A DNA stretch of 64,000 nucleotides from VXYL01 sp965116345 (GTDB lineage: Bacteria > Pseudomonadota > Gammaproteobacteria > Pseudomonadales > Azotimanducaceae): NCBI GenBank assembly GCA_965116345.1, contig OZ220680.1, positions 1,302,001 to 1,366,000 on the forward strand, given 5' to 3'. The position numbers were made by a program, and so were the translations under genes. The notes below the pieces were generated by a model. It did not search any database and was not told where the DNA came from. It saw only the letters and a program-made list of their open reading frames with translations. Shown here piece by piece: positions 34,554-43,395 of this stretch (its first letter is position 1; every line of letters begins with the position of its first letter).

Positions 34554-36641
34554 TCAGTGGCCAACCGGTTCCTCCGGGAGTGCGAAAGCGAAGTACTCGG
34601 AGCCCGACGGCGGTCCCATGCGCCCGCCGCCGGCAGCGACTACCACGTACTGTCTACCGTCCACCATGTAGACCGCCGGCGTGGAGAATCCGGCAGCAGT
34701 CAACTCCGCCTCCCAGAGCACGGTTCCGTCGCGCTTGTCGTAGGCGCGGAGCTTCCGATCCGGCGTCGCGGCGATGAAGATCAGTCCGGAGGCGGTGACC
34801 ACGGGGCCACCGTAGTTGACGGCACCGAAGCCGAGGTCCGGGTGGGTGGGATAGTCGCCGAACGGCACCTTCCAGACGATCTCGCCGGTGGCGAGGTCGA
34901 TGGAGTTAAGTGTGCCCCAGGGGGGCGAGTTGCCCGGCAGATCCTCGTGGTCGCGGAGATAGATGTAGCCGCCGTGGAGATAGCCGAACTCGGTGCTCGG
35001 TTCGTCGACTTCGGGCTTCGGCGAGAACAGGAAGGCGATGATCGCGCGCCACTCGATCTCGCTGAGATGGGTGAATCCCGGCATCCTGCCCCGGCCTTCG
35101 CGGATGACCTTCATGGTCTCCTGGTAGCCAAGGCGACCCATGACGCCGAGCAGCGATCCAGCGGCGTCGGTGCCTTCGAGGAGTTGGCCGTGGCACGCAC
35201 CGCAGTGCCTGGCGTATATGCCGGCGTTGCTGCTGCCGATGGGAATCTCGGTGAGGCGCAGGATGCCGGCCGCGTCGTTGGCGTTCAGGATGAGCCGGTT
35301 GTCGGCCGGGTCGAAGGCCGAGCCGCCCCATTCCGCACCGCCGTCGTACCAGGGGTAGAACAGCACGGTGCCGATCTTCGGCGGTGCCCACGGCCGCGGA
35401 TCCCAGTCCTTGATCTGCTCCTCGACGTACTTGCGCGCTTCCTCGGTACGGTTGGTGATCTCGAACTGCTGGCGGCTGAAGGCGACGGTGGACACCCGTT
35501 GGGTGGGTGCCGGCACCTCGCCGGGCAGCGTGCTCGGCAGGGTCTCGACCTCCACCGTCGGATACATGGACTCGCCGGTCTCGCGGTCGAAGACGTAGAG
35601 GTGGCCGGACTTGGTGGTCAACGCCACGGCATCGATGGTCCGGCCATCCCGCTCGAGCTTCACCAGCGTCGGCGGTGCCGGATTGTCGCGGTCCCAGAGG
35701 TCGTGGCGGACCACCTGGTAGTGCCAGATCAGTTTTCCGGTTCGCGCGTCGATGGCCAGCAGGCTGTTGCCGTAGAGGTTGTCGCCTAGGCGGTCGGCGC
35801 CGTAGAAATCGGGCGTCGGCGATCCCGTGGGGGCGAACAGGATGCCGCGCTCCTCGTCCAGCGCCATGCCAGTCCAGACATTGGCGCCCCCGGCATTCTC
35901 CAAGGCGCCATCCGCCCAGGTCTCGGAGCCGGGGGCGCCGGGGGCGGGAATGTTGTCGTGCTGCCAGACGAGGGCGCCGTCGGCGGCGCTGAAGGCGCGC
36001 ACGCTCCCGGGATGCGAATCGGCATCCTCCGACGTCGAGAAGCCGAGGATCAGCTTGTCTTCGAACACCACGCCCGGGACGGTGACGGTGAACGCTCCCG
36101 TGCGGCCGTTGTCCGGACGAAGATCCAGGCGGCCCCTGTCGCCGAACTCCTCGACCGCCGTGCCGTTGCGCGCGTCCACGGCGATCAACCACCGGCCGGC
36201 GGTGTAGAAAAGGCGTGGACCATCCGGACCCGGCCACCACATCAGGCCCCGCTGGGCTCCGCCAATGCCCGGGTTGTAGCGCCACAGTTCCTCGCCGGTG
36301 GCCGCGTTGACCGCGAAGGCCACGAGTTGCGGCGACAGGCCGTAGAGCACGCCATCGACCACCAACGGGCTCGCGTACATCGTTCCCCGGGGTTCGCCGG
36401 AGCGGTACACCCACGCCTGCTCCAGACGATGAACGTTGTCGGGATTGATCTGCTCGAGGGCGGTGTAGTGGCGGCGACCGGAATCTCCGAGATAGACGGA
36501 CCAGTCGACGTTCTTCGGCGTCGCCTCAGGGGTCTCGGAGGAGTCCGCTTGGGCGACCGCCACCCTGGCACAAGCCAGCACGACGAGCAAAGTCAGCGGG
36601 ACGGCTACGGTGAATCGTCGAGCGGCTAAACGCGGGCGCAT
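34554..36641 (-). CDS. Periplasmic PQQ-dependent dehydrogenase with inserted cytochrome c
   Basis: The 695-residue quinoprotein has a signal peptide ending near ARVAVAQA. The beta-propeller starts DWSVYLGDSGRRHYTALEQI and carries tryptophan-docking repeats such as AATGEELWRYNPG, DARTGKLIWHYQVVRHDLWD and DLATGEIVWKVPFGDYP. At about residue 480, between propeller blades, it carries YARHCGACHGQLLEGTDAAG, a CxxCH haem c site with GRMPGFTHLSE as the Met side. It oxidises an alcohol, sugar or other polyol and passes electrons through haem to the respiratory chain; the substrate cannot be read. PQQ synthesis genes are not in the window. Confidence 0.9.
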   Translation of the reverse strand: MRPRLAARRFTVAVPLTLLVVLACARVAVAQADSSETPEATPKNVDWSVYLGDSGRRHYTALEQINPDNVHRLEQAWVYRSGEPRGTMYASPLVVDGVLYGLSPQLVAFAVNAATGEELWRYNPGIGGAQRGLMWWPGPDGPRLFYTAGRWLIAVDARNGTAVEEFGDRGRLDLRPDNGRTGAFTVTVPGVVFEDKLILGFSTSEDADSHPGSVRAFSAADGALVWQHDNIPAPGAPGSETWADGALENAGGANVWTGMALDEERGILFAPTGSPTPDFYGADRLGDNLYGNSLLAIDARTGKLIWHYQVVRHDLWDRDNPAPPTLVKLERDGRTIDAVALTTKSGHLYVFDRETGESMYPTVEVETLPSTLPGEVPAPTQRVSTVAFSRQQFEITNRTEEARKYVEEQIKDWDPRPWAPPKIGTVLFYPWYDGGAEWGGSAFDPADNRLILNANDAAGILRLTEIPIGSSNAGIYARHCGACHGQLLEGTDAAGSLLGVMGRLGYQETMKVIREGRGRMPGFTHLSEIEWRAIIAFLFSPKPEVDEPSTEFGYLHGGYIYLRDHEDLPGNSPPWGTLNSIDLATGEIVWKVPFGDYPTHPDLGFGAVNYGGPVVTASGLIFIAATPDRKLRAYDKRDGTVLWEAELTAAGFSTPAVYMVDGRQYVVVAAGGGRMGPPSGSEYFAFALPEEPVGH

Positions 36642-36667
36642 CGGCCAAGCCTCGCCCAGCCTCGGGG

Positions 36668-37285
36668 CTATTGCAAGCGGCGGTGCAAGCGGCGGTGCAC
36701 GCGGCGGCCCATGGACTGCAGCCAGGTCCAGTAGCCCCAGAAGGCCATGGGGATGTAGACCGCGTACAGCAGTACGTAGATCGAGATCCCCTGGGCGTAG
36801 TAGACGCCCACCGAGACGACGTTGACGACGATCCAGACCAGCCAGTTCTCGATCTGCTTACGCGCGGTGAGCCACATCGCCGCCAGGCTCATGAACAGGA
36901 TGCCGCTGTCCCAGTAGGCGTAGGCGGCGTCGGTCCACGTGGTCAGGTACCAGCCGAAGCCCATCGCACCGGCAGCGCACAGCAGGCCCAACAGCATCAG
37001 CATCAGCGGGCGTGCCCGCGTGACCGGCAGGTCGTCGCGGACGTCGGTACCGAACAGCCAGTGGTACCACCCGTAGAGGTTCAACGGCAGGAAGCCCACC
37101 AAGTGGAGTACGAGGTTGGCGTAGAGCTGCGCATCGTAGAGCACGCTCACCGATACCAGGACGTAGGCGACGCCCAGGGGCCATGCCCAGACCTTCTCGT
37201 AGATCAGGCACAGGACGACGACCAGACCAAGCGCGCCGCCGATCCACTCGTCGGCGATCAGCCAGTAGTCGAGCAGGAGTTCCAT
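36668..37285 (-). CDS. pnuC: Nicotinamide riboside transporter PnuC
   Basis: The 205-residue membrane protein has seven likely helices. PnuC marks are the start DYWLIADEWIGGALGLVVVL, KVWAWPLGVAYVLVSVSVLY, LYGWYHWLFG (the conserved W-x2-W substrate region), YWDSGILFMSLAAMWLTARK and ENWLVWIVVNVVSVGVYYAQ. It imports nicotinamide riboside for NAD salvage, driven by intracellular kinase trapping. I start at the ATG before ELLLDYW; the longer frame is unrelated. It lies 26 bp upstream of the PQQ dehydrogenase gene. Confidence 0.93.
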   Translation of the reverse strand: MELLLDYWLIADEWIGGALGLVVVLCLIYEKVWAWPLGVAYVLVSVSVLYDAQLYANLVLHLVGFLPLNLYGWYHWLFGTDVRDDLPVTRARPLMLMLLGLLCAAGAMGFGWYLTTWTDAAYAYWDSGILFMSLAAMWLTARKQIENWLVWIVVNVVSVGVYYAQGISIYVLLYAVYIPMAFWGYWTWLQSMGRRVHRRLHRRLQ

Positions 37286-37377
37286 GCGCCAAGTGTAGCG
37301 CCCACGGGCAACGCATGATGTTGCCAACGGCATCGCTGTGGCGACAAACTGCGCCGACGCAGCCCCAAGGGTCACCA

Positions 37378-38820
37378 ATGGCGACTTCGCCCGCATCCGG
37401 CACGGTCCTGCCGCTGGTCCTCGCAGGCGGATCGGGCACCCGCCTCTGGCCGCTGTCGCGGGAACTCTATCCGAAGCAGTTCCTGCGTCTCGTGGGCGAC
37501 GAAACCATGCTCCAGAACACCCTCGCGAGGCTCCAGGGCCTGGACCACGACGACCCGGTCATCATCTGCAACCACGAACACCGCTTCATCGTCGCCGAGC
37601 AGTGTCGCGAGGGTGGAGTCGAGCCGGGGGCGATCATCCTCGAGCCGGCACCACGCAACACCGCCCCTGCAGTCGCTCTCGGCGCCATGCGATGCCTGCG
37701 CGACGGTGCCGATCCCTTGCTGCTGGTGCTGCCGGCCGACCACCACATCGCCTCCGCCGACGCCTTCAGGGACGCCGTCGGGCACGCGGCCCCGTTCGCC
37801 GCCGACGGCGCTCTCGTCACCTTCGGTATCGCCCCGTCACGACCGGAGACGGGCTACGGCTATATCCAGGCGGGCGAGGAGCGATCCGCGGACGGTCGCG
37901 TGGCTGCGGTCGCCAAGTTCGCCGAGAAACCGGACCGGGAAACCGCCGAGCAGTTCATTGCTGAGGGCGGTTGGTACTGGAACAGCGGCCTGTTCCTGTT
38001 TCGCGCCAGCGCCTACGTCGAGGAACTCGCGACCCTGCGACCCGACATCCATGAAGCCTGCTCAGCCGCCGTGGCCGGCGAACACGGCGACCTCGACTTC
38101 CGCCGTCCGGGGGCGGCGTTCAGCGACAGCCCGGCCGAATCCGTCGACCGCGCCGTGATGGAACGCACCGCACGGGGCATCGTGGTACGCGCCGACATGG
38201 GCTGGTCGGACATCGGCACCTGGGATGCCCTCGCGGGTGTCCTCGACCGCGACGACGACGGCAACACCGGCGAGGGCGATGTGATTTCCATCGACAGCCG
38301 GGACTGCCACCTTTCGGGCAGGAGCCGGCTGGTGGCCGCGGTCGGGGTGGCGGGCCTGGTCGTCGTGGAAACACCCGATGCCGTGCTGGTCGCCGACAAG
38401 GACGCCTCGCAACAGGTTGCACAGGCGGTGGCGCGGCTGCGCGGAGCATCGCGCACTGAACACCGTGTCCACACCACGGACTACCGGCCCTGGGGCCATG
38501 CCCAGACGCTCCAGGTCGGCGACGGCTTCCTGGTCAAACGCATCACCGTGGCCCCCGGTCGGGCGCTGTCCCTGCAGCTGCACCACCACCGCTCCGAGCA
38601 CTGGGTCGTCGTGCGCGGGGAAGCGGAGGTGGTCCGCGGCGATGAACGTTTCACCCTCGCCGCCGACGAGTCCACCTACATCCCCGTGGGTACGCGCCAC
38701 CGCCTGACCAATCGGGGCGCCACACCGCTCGAGGTGATCGAGGTGCAGACCGGCAGTCTGCTCTCCGAGGAGGACATCGTGCGCTTCGAGGACCGCTATG
38801 CGCGGGAGACCGACTCGTAG
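37378..38820 (+). CDS. manC: Mannose-1-phosphate guanylyltransferase / mannose-6-phosphate isomerase
   Basis: Makes GDP-mannose for surface polysaccharide or protein glycosylation. The 480-residue bifunctional enzyme has a nucleotidyltransferase domain with LAGGSGTRLWPLSRELYPKQ, ILEPAPRNTAPAVALGAM, LVLPADHHIASADAF, EKPDRETAEQF and WYWNSGLFLFRA. The C-terminal cupin (type II PMI) has RPWGHAQTL, LSLQLHHHRSEHWVVVRGEA and YIPVGTRHRLTN. The ATG is 92 bp from the divergent pnuC. It may supply GDP-mannose to the GT2-GtrA enzyme at 22.9 kb. Confidence 0.95.
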   Translation: MATSPASGTVLPLVLAGGSGTRLWPLSRELYPKQFLRLVGDETMLQNTLARLQGLDHDDPVIICNHEHRFIVAEQCREGGVEPGAIILEPAPRNTAPAVALGAMRCLRDGADPLLLVLPADHHIASADAFRDAVGHAAPFAADGALVTFGIAPSRPETGYGYIQAGEERSADGRVAAVAKFAEKPDRETAEQFIAEGGWYWNSGLFLFRASAYVEELATLRPDIHEACSAAVAGEHGDLDFRRPGAAFSDSPAESVDRAVMERTARGIVVRADMGWSDIGTWDALAGVLDRDDDGNTGEGDVISIDSRDCHLSGRSRLVAAVGVAGLVVVETPDAVLVADKDASQQVAQAVARLRGASRTEHRVHTTDYRPWGHAQTLQVGDGFLVKRITVAPGRALSLQLHHHRSEHWVVVRGEAEVVRGDERFTLAADESTYIPVGTRHRLTNRGATPLEVIEVQTGSLLSEEDIVRFEDRYARETDS

Positions 38821-38886
38821 CGGACGTCCCGTGCCGACAAATCCGAGCTCAGCCGGGATCGAAAACGGGCCCCCCACGTTGGCTGG

Positions 38887-41151
38887 CTACCATTCGAATT
38901 CCAAGCCGACCATCGCGGACCGGCTCTTGTTCGGACGCGCTCCGTAGGGATGGCGTCCGACGACGTCCATGGCGTCTGCAAGGTTGTCGATGCGGGCGAC
39001 CAGGGCTAGCGAGTCGTTCAGCCTAAATCGGCCGGCGACGTCGAAGGTGAGGGATTGGTCCGTCTTTTCGAAGGCACCACAGGATGCGCGTACGCACACC
39101 GCGTCGACGAAGCTCGCCGACACATGCGCACTCCAGGCCTCGCCGAGCACACCGATGGTCGAGTGCAGTTGGTGTTCGGGAACGTAGGGGATCGGATCGC
39201 CCGCGTCGACGTCACCGAAGAAGTCCGTGTCCGCGATGTCGGTGTCGAACCGGCCGTCGATATAGGTGTAGACGACCTCCAGCGGGACGGCAAGCCCCGC
39301 ATCTCTCGTCAGCTCCATGGCCGCCTTGAACTCGAGCCCTCGCACGGTGGCCGCATCGCCATTGAAGGCGTCCCCCGCCTCGCAGTCGGCACCCGAGGAC
39401 GAGGTGCACTCGCCGAGCAGGTTGTCGTAGTCGGATACGAAGGCCACTGCCTCCAACTGCCTGGGTGAATCGCCGAGACGCAGACCGAACTCGTAGTTGA
39501 GCGCCTCCTCCGGCTCGACGTCCGGTGCGTTGGACGGGGCGGTGAAGCCCTTGTGCACGCCGGCGATCAACGCCGCGCCGTCGCCGAAGCGGTACACCGC
39601 GCCGAGGCCTGGAAGCAGAACCCGCGTGCGGTTGCTGCGGGTGCTGCGCAGATTGGCCATGGTCCGGGAGGACGGATCCGCCGTGCGGCCTGCGCGGATC
39701 TCGTAGCGGATACGCTGCTGGTCGATGTCCTCGTAGCGCAGTCCCGGGGTCAGCGTCCAGGCGCCGAACTCGATCCGGTCCTGAACATACACCGCCACCG
39801 CCTGTGCCCGTTGGATGCGGTTGCCGGCGTTGCCGAGGCGGCCGAGGTCGTCGAGATGCAATCGCCCATCGCGCTGACTGTACGCACTGTTGCGCTGCAG
39901 CCGGTCCTCCTCGTCTTCGTGATAACGCACGCCGACTCTCAGCGTGTGTGAAGATGCCCGCGTCGTCACCATGGTGTTCGCAGCAAGCTGGACACCGCGG
40001 GAGTCGTAGCCACGGTCGTTGGCGCGAACCTGGATGCTGCCGGGAGGGGTGTCGAACTCGCCGCGCAGGATTGCCCCAAGTTCCCCGGAAGAGAAACCGC
40101 CGAGGCCAGCGGCACGATTGACGGCCTGGACCACGCTCGACCAACTCGTACGGGAGAACGCCTCGGCGTTGACACTGCCGTCGAAGTCGATCCCCTCGGT
40201 CTTGAACCAGTTTCGCGCGTGGCGGTTGTTGTATGCGGTGGCCGTCAGCCTCAGGGTGTCGCTGGCGGCGTATTCGTAGCGCAGGATCGCCTGTTCGTGT
40301 TGGGTCTCGATCCGGTCGAGGGCCGACAAGCCGTAACGGCGCAGGGGGTCGGCGCGGAAATCGGCGTCGGTCAGCCCGAGATAGCTCTGGTTGGAGTTCT
40401 GGTCGGCGAACTGCAGCTTGAGTTCGACCCCATGGGGAGACCCCGGCGGCGACACGGCGAGCTTGACCGTGTAGTCGCGTACATCGAGACCGGCGTCGTT
40501 GCGGCTCCGGTCGATGGCCTGGAATCCGTCGGAAATCCACCTGTGGGTCTCCAGGAGATAGCCGAACCCGCTTGAATGGGTTCCGCCGTACGAGGCGTGC
40601 AGGCGTCCCGTACCGTGCTGTCCGGCCTCGACCAGCACTTCCCCGACGCTGGCCGCCATGGGAATCGGCGTCGAGATCATGTTGAACGCGCCACCGATCG
40701 TATAGGGCCCTTGGGTGATCGCCGAGGGGCCCTTCAGGACTTCGAACGATGTCATGCGGCCGGGCGTGGGGAAGTAGTACGCCGATGGTGCCGAATAGGG
40801 TGCCGGCGCGATCAGCACACCGTCTTCGAGGAGCGTTATGCGCGCGCTACGCTCTGTCGCCACTCCCCGGATGCTGATGTTCGGTCGCAGACCGTAGCCG
40901 TCCTCGACCTGAACCGAAACCCCGGGAACCTGGCGGACGATGCGTTGCACATCGGCGTGGGAGAACCGTGCCAGCGTGTCCTTGTCCAGGCGATGAGCCG
41001 CCCCAGCGATGCCGTCAAGCTCCTCCCGTGTACCGACGATGGTGACCTCTTCCAAGCGCACCGCCGGCTCCGACTGGCGACCATCGGCACCATCGTCCGC
41101 TCCAGCTGCAGCGCTCCCCAGCAACAGAATCCAAGACCATCGACTTCGCAT
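38887..41151 (-). CDS. TonB-dependent outer-membrane receptor (siderophore type)
   Basis: The 754-residue protein has a signal peptide (WSWILLLGSAAAGA), a TonB-box-like VRLEEVTIVGTREELDG and a plug domain with VQRIVRQVPGVSVQVEDGYG, LRPNISIRGVATERSARITL, LLEDGVLIAPAPYSAPSAYY and FEVLKGPSAITQGPYTIGGA. A 22-strand barrel ends in LEFEW with the aromatic C-terminus. The plug resembles FecA-like ferric-siderophore receptors. A Fur-like palindrome lies 42 bp upstream, which supports iron regulation. No partner ABC transporter is adjacent. Confidence 0.93.
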   Translation of the reverse strand: MRSRWSWILLLGSAAAGADDGADGRQSEPAVRLEEVTIVGTREELDGIAGAAHRLDKDTLARFSHADVQRIVRQVPGVSVQVEDGYGLRPNISIRGVATERSARITLLEDGVLIAPAPYSAPSAYYFPTPGRMTSFEVLKGPSAITQGPYTIGGAFNMISTPIPMAASVGEVLVEAGQHGTGRLHASYGGTHSSGFGYLLETHRWISDGFQAIDRSRNDAGLDVRDYTVKLAVSPPGSPHGVELKLQFADQNSNQSYLGLTDADFRADPLRRYGLSALDRIETQHEQAILRYEYAASDTLRLTATAYNNRHARNWFKTEGIDFDGSVNAEAFSRTSWSSVVQAVNRAAGLGGFSSGELGAILRGEFDTPPGSIQVRANDRGYDSRGVQLAANTMVTTRASSHTLRVGVRYHEDEEDRLQRNSAYSQRDGRLHLDDLGRLGNAGNRIQRAQAVAVYVQDRIEFGAWTLTPGLRYEDIDQQRIRYEIRAGRTADPSSRTMANLRSTRSNRTRVLLPGLGAVYRFGDGAALIAGVHKGFTAPSNAPDVEPEEALNYEFGLRLGDSPRQLEAVAFVSDYDNLLGECTSSSGADCEAGDAFNGDAATVRGLEFKAAMELTRDAGLAVPLEVVYTYIDGRFDTDIADTDFFGDVDAGDPIPYVPEHQLHSTIGVLGEAWSAHVSASFVDAVCVRASCGAFEKTDQSLTFDVAGRFRLNDSLALVARIDNLADAMDVVGRHPYGARPNKSRSAMVGLEFEW

Positions 41152-41192
41152 GCGAACACCCCCTCAAAGCAAGACGCCAAGATTAGTGCTAA

Positions 41193-41213
41193 TGCGAATG
41201 TGTATCAATCGCA
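41193..41213 (-). promoter_or_regulatory. Candidate Fur box upstream of the TonB receptor
   Basis: TGCGAATG-TGTAT-CAATCGCA is an inverted repeat with 7 of 8 matches per half. With its flanks (AATGCGAATG) it resembles the GCGAAT/ATTCGC version of gammaproteobacterial Fur sites. The location between the receptor start (41151) and the divergent gene is right for iron control. Confidence 0.5.
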
Positions 41214-41273
41214 ATACGAAACGATAGGCTCGCTCCTGGAGCGACAGTGGTCGCGTCTGGCCTTCGCACCATG

Positions 41274-41317
41274 GAGATTTCGCGAAGCGAAATCTCGGGC
41301 GACCGCGCAGCGGTCGC
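41274..41317. repeat. Two adjacent perfect hairpins
   Basis: GAGATTTCG/CGAAATCTC with a 5-nt loop (41274-41296) is followed 2 nt later by GCGACCGC/GCGGTCGC with a 3-nt loop (41299-41317). Neither has a T-run. They lie in the 5' leader of the LLM gene, 62 bp before its ATG, and might act as an mRNA structure or be another repeat family. Confidence 0.6.
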
Positions 41318-41378
41318 GTTCTTGCAACATCCGGCGGCATGAATCAGAGTGCACGAACTTGAGGGAGCGGATCACCAC

Positions 41379-42377
41379 ATGAGGTTTGGAATTCTCGCGG
41401 GCGTCGGCCGGGACTGGCGTGAGTCGATCGAGAAGGTGCACATCGCCGAGTCCTTGGGGTGCGAGCTGGTTGCCACCGGCGAAGCCTGGGGACCGTCGAC
41501 CTTACCGTGGATGACGCTACTCGCAGCGCACACCCACACCACCCAAATCGGCACAGCCATCCTCAACGTGTATTCGCGTTCCCCGGGAGCGATCGCCCAA
41601 GAGTTCGCCATGCTGGAGACGCTGTCGAACGGCCGCATGGTGTGCGGGTTGGGATCGTCCGGACACCGGGTCATCGAGCACTTCCACGGCGTTCACTTCG
41701 ACCGGCCCCTGCGACGGCTACGCGAGTACACCGAGATCATCAACCTGCTGATCAAGGGAGAGCGGCTCGACTACGAGGGCGAGATCTTCACCATGAACCG
41801 CGGCTTCCGTCTCGACTACGACCGGCCGCGCGACCACGTACCCGTGTACATCGCCGCGATCACACCGAAGTCCATCCGCCAGACCGGAGAGATCGCCGAC
41901 GGCATCTTCCCCATCCACTGGCCGAAGGGCCAATTCGGGTCGCTGCGCAAGGCGCTCTCGGACGCCTCGGAATCGGCAGGTCGGCCCCGCGACGCCGTCA
42001 CCATCGCACCTTTCACCAACGTCTACATGCTCGGCCGCGGCGACGACGAAGCCACCTGGCGGGCCGCGCGCCAGCCGCTGTTCCACTACATCAACCGCAT
42101 GGGCGACTTCTACTGGAACATGCTCGCGGACAACGGCTTCGAAGCGGAGGTCACGGCGTCCCGGGCCGCGTGGCAGAAGCGCGACATGGACGGCGCCATG
42201 GACGCGATCAGCGAGGCCATGGTGCGCGAGATCCAGGTCATCGGCCCCGTCGAATCGGTGGCCGAACAGCTCGCCGAACGATCGGCGTTGGGGGCGGAAC
42301 TGCAGTTGATCCAGATGCCGGGAGGCAGTACGGCGCAAGCCGGCAGACGGCTCGAAGAACTGCTCGGCCGACCCTGA
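41379..42377 (+). CDS. LLM-class (luciferase-like) flavin/F420-dependent oxidoreductase
   Basis: The 332-residue TIM barrel starts MRFGILAGVGRDWRESIEKV. Family marks are ELVATGEAWGPSTLPWMTLL, QIGTAILNVYSRSPGAIAQE, ETLSNGRMVCGLGSSGHRVI, YEGEIFTMNRGFRLDY and VPVYIAAITPKSIRQTGEIA. The form is closer to methylene-tetrahydromethanopterin reductase-like F420 enzymes than to bacterial luciferase, but FMN use cannot be excluded. An F420 operon at 58.9 kb makes F420 a realistic cofactor. A GTG 30 bp upstream is an alternative start. Confidence 0.87.
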   Translation: MRFGILAGVGRDWRESIEKVHIAESLGCELVATGEAWGPSTLPWMTLLAAHTHTTQIGTAILNVYSRSPGAIAQEFAMLETLSNGRMVCGLGSSGHRVIEHFHGVHFDRPLRRLREYTEIINLLIKGERLDYEGEIFTMNRGFRLDYDRPRDHVPVYIAAITPKSIRQTGEIADGIFPIHWPKGQFGSLRKALSDASESAGRPRDAVTIAPFTNVYMLGRGDDEATWRAARQPLFHYINRMGDFYWNMLADNGFEAEVTASRAAWQKRDMDGAMDAISEAMVREIQVIGPVESVAEQLAERSALGAELQLIQMPGGSTAQAGRRLEELLGRP

Positions 42378-42429
42378 TCAGGCACCCCCGGACGCTTGCC
42401 GTTGCCGGCGTTCCCGGCCATAGCCACGC

Positions 42430-43395
42430 CTACGCCTTTTCCAGTACGCGCGCCTCGAACTCGTCGATCGATATGTCTCCCGGGGACAGGTTCTCGCGCA
42501 CTAGACGGTTGCCGATCTCCTGGACCATGGTGTTGGCCGGTACGGGCACGCCGTGGAGCCGGCCGAGCAGGACGATCTCGCCATTCATGAAGTCGGTTTC
42601 GATATCGCCTGTGCCACGCAGCATGCTCTGCAGCGATGAGCCGCCGTGGCGCGGATGTCCCGGCACCTCGCCGCCGCGGATGTCCACCCGGCGGGCCCGC
42701 GCATCCTCGGCGCTGGCGCATTCGATGCCGGCCGCTCGATAGCAGGCAAGCGCCTCCTCCCGGAGCTTGGTGGCCACGGCGCGTGACCCCGCGCCCGTCG
42801 CTGCCTGTACCGCGTTGTTGAGGTTGCCCAAGAGCTTGGCGTACTTCTGGCCCATGATCGCGGGGTCCGGTGCCGAGCTGAATCCCGCCTTGACGAGCGC
42901 CGACGCGAGATCCTCGACGAACGCATCGACGCCCGATGGGTAGCGGCCGCAATCGAGGCCGCCCGCCGTGCCTTCGGCGAAGTTGACCACCACGCCAGGC
43001 TCCAGATGCTCCGCGGGGAGCATGACCACCATGCCGTAGGTGTGCGGGAAACGGCGCAGGGCGAGGCGTTCGTTCTCGACGCCGTTCTGGCAGCACACGA
43101 CCCGCGCCTGGTCACCCACTGCCGCGTAGAGGTCCCGCAATGCCGCCTCGGTGTGCTGGCCCTTCATGCACAGGATGACGGCGTCGTCCGGGGCGATCGC
43201 CGCGTCCCTGGGATGCGCGACGCACGGGATGTCGAGAACCACGTCCCGGGTCGGCGAAACGAACCGCAGGCCGCGCCGGCGAATCGCCTCGTAGTGCTCG
43301 CCACGGGCGATGAGAAGCACGTCGAATCCGGCGACATGGAGCCTCGCGCCGATGGTGCCGCCGATTCCCCCGGCACCGTAGATGACGAAACGCAC
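42430..43395 (-). CDS. Ketopantoate reductase-like NADP(H) dehydrogenase (PanE/ApbA family)
   Basis: The 321 residues have an N-terminal Rossmann fold MRFVIYGAGGIGGTIGARLH, VVCCQNGVENERLALRRFP (substrate-side Asn) and a helical C-domain with MGQKYAKLLGNLNNAVQAAT (catalytic Lys region) and GVPVPANTMVQEIGNRLVRE. The family includes panE, but many members have other 2-keto substrates. The neighbour, a PhyH dioxygenase ending at the next base, suggests a catabolic pair rather than pantothenate synthesis. Confidence 0.85.
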   Translation of the reverse strand: MRFVIYGAGGIGGTIGARLHVAGFDVLLIARGEHYEAIRRRGLRFVSPTRDVVLDIPCVAHPRDAAIAPDDAVILCMKGQHTEAALRDLYAAVGDQARVVCCQNGVENERLALRRFPHTYGMVVMLPAEHLEPGVVVNFAEGTAGGLDCGRYPSGVDAFVEDLASALVKAGFSSAPDPAIMGQKYAKLLGNLNNAVQAATGAGSRAVATKLREEALACYRAAGIECASAEDARARRVDIRGGEVPGHPRHGGSSLQSMLRGTGDIETDFMNGEIVLLGRLHGVPVPANTMVQEIGNRLVRENLSPGDISIDEFEARVLEKA

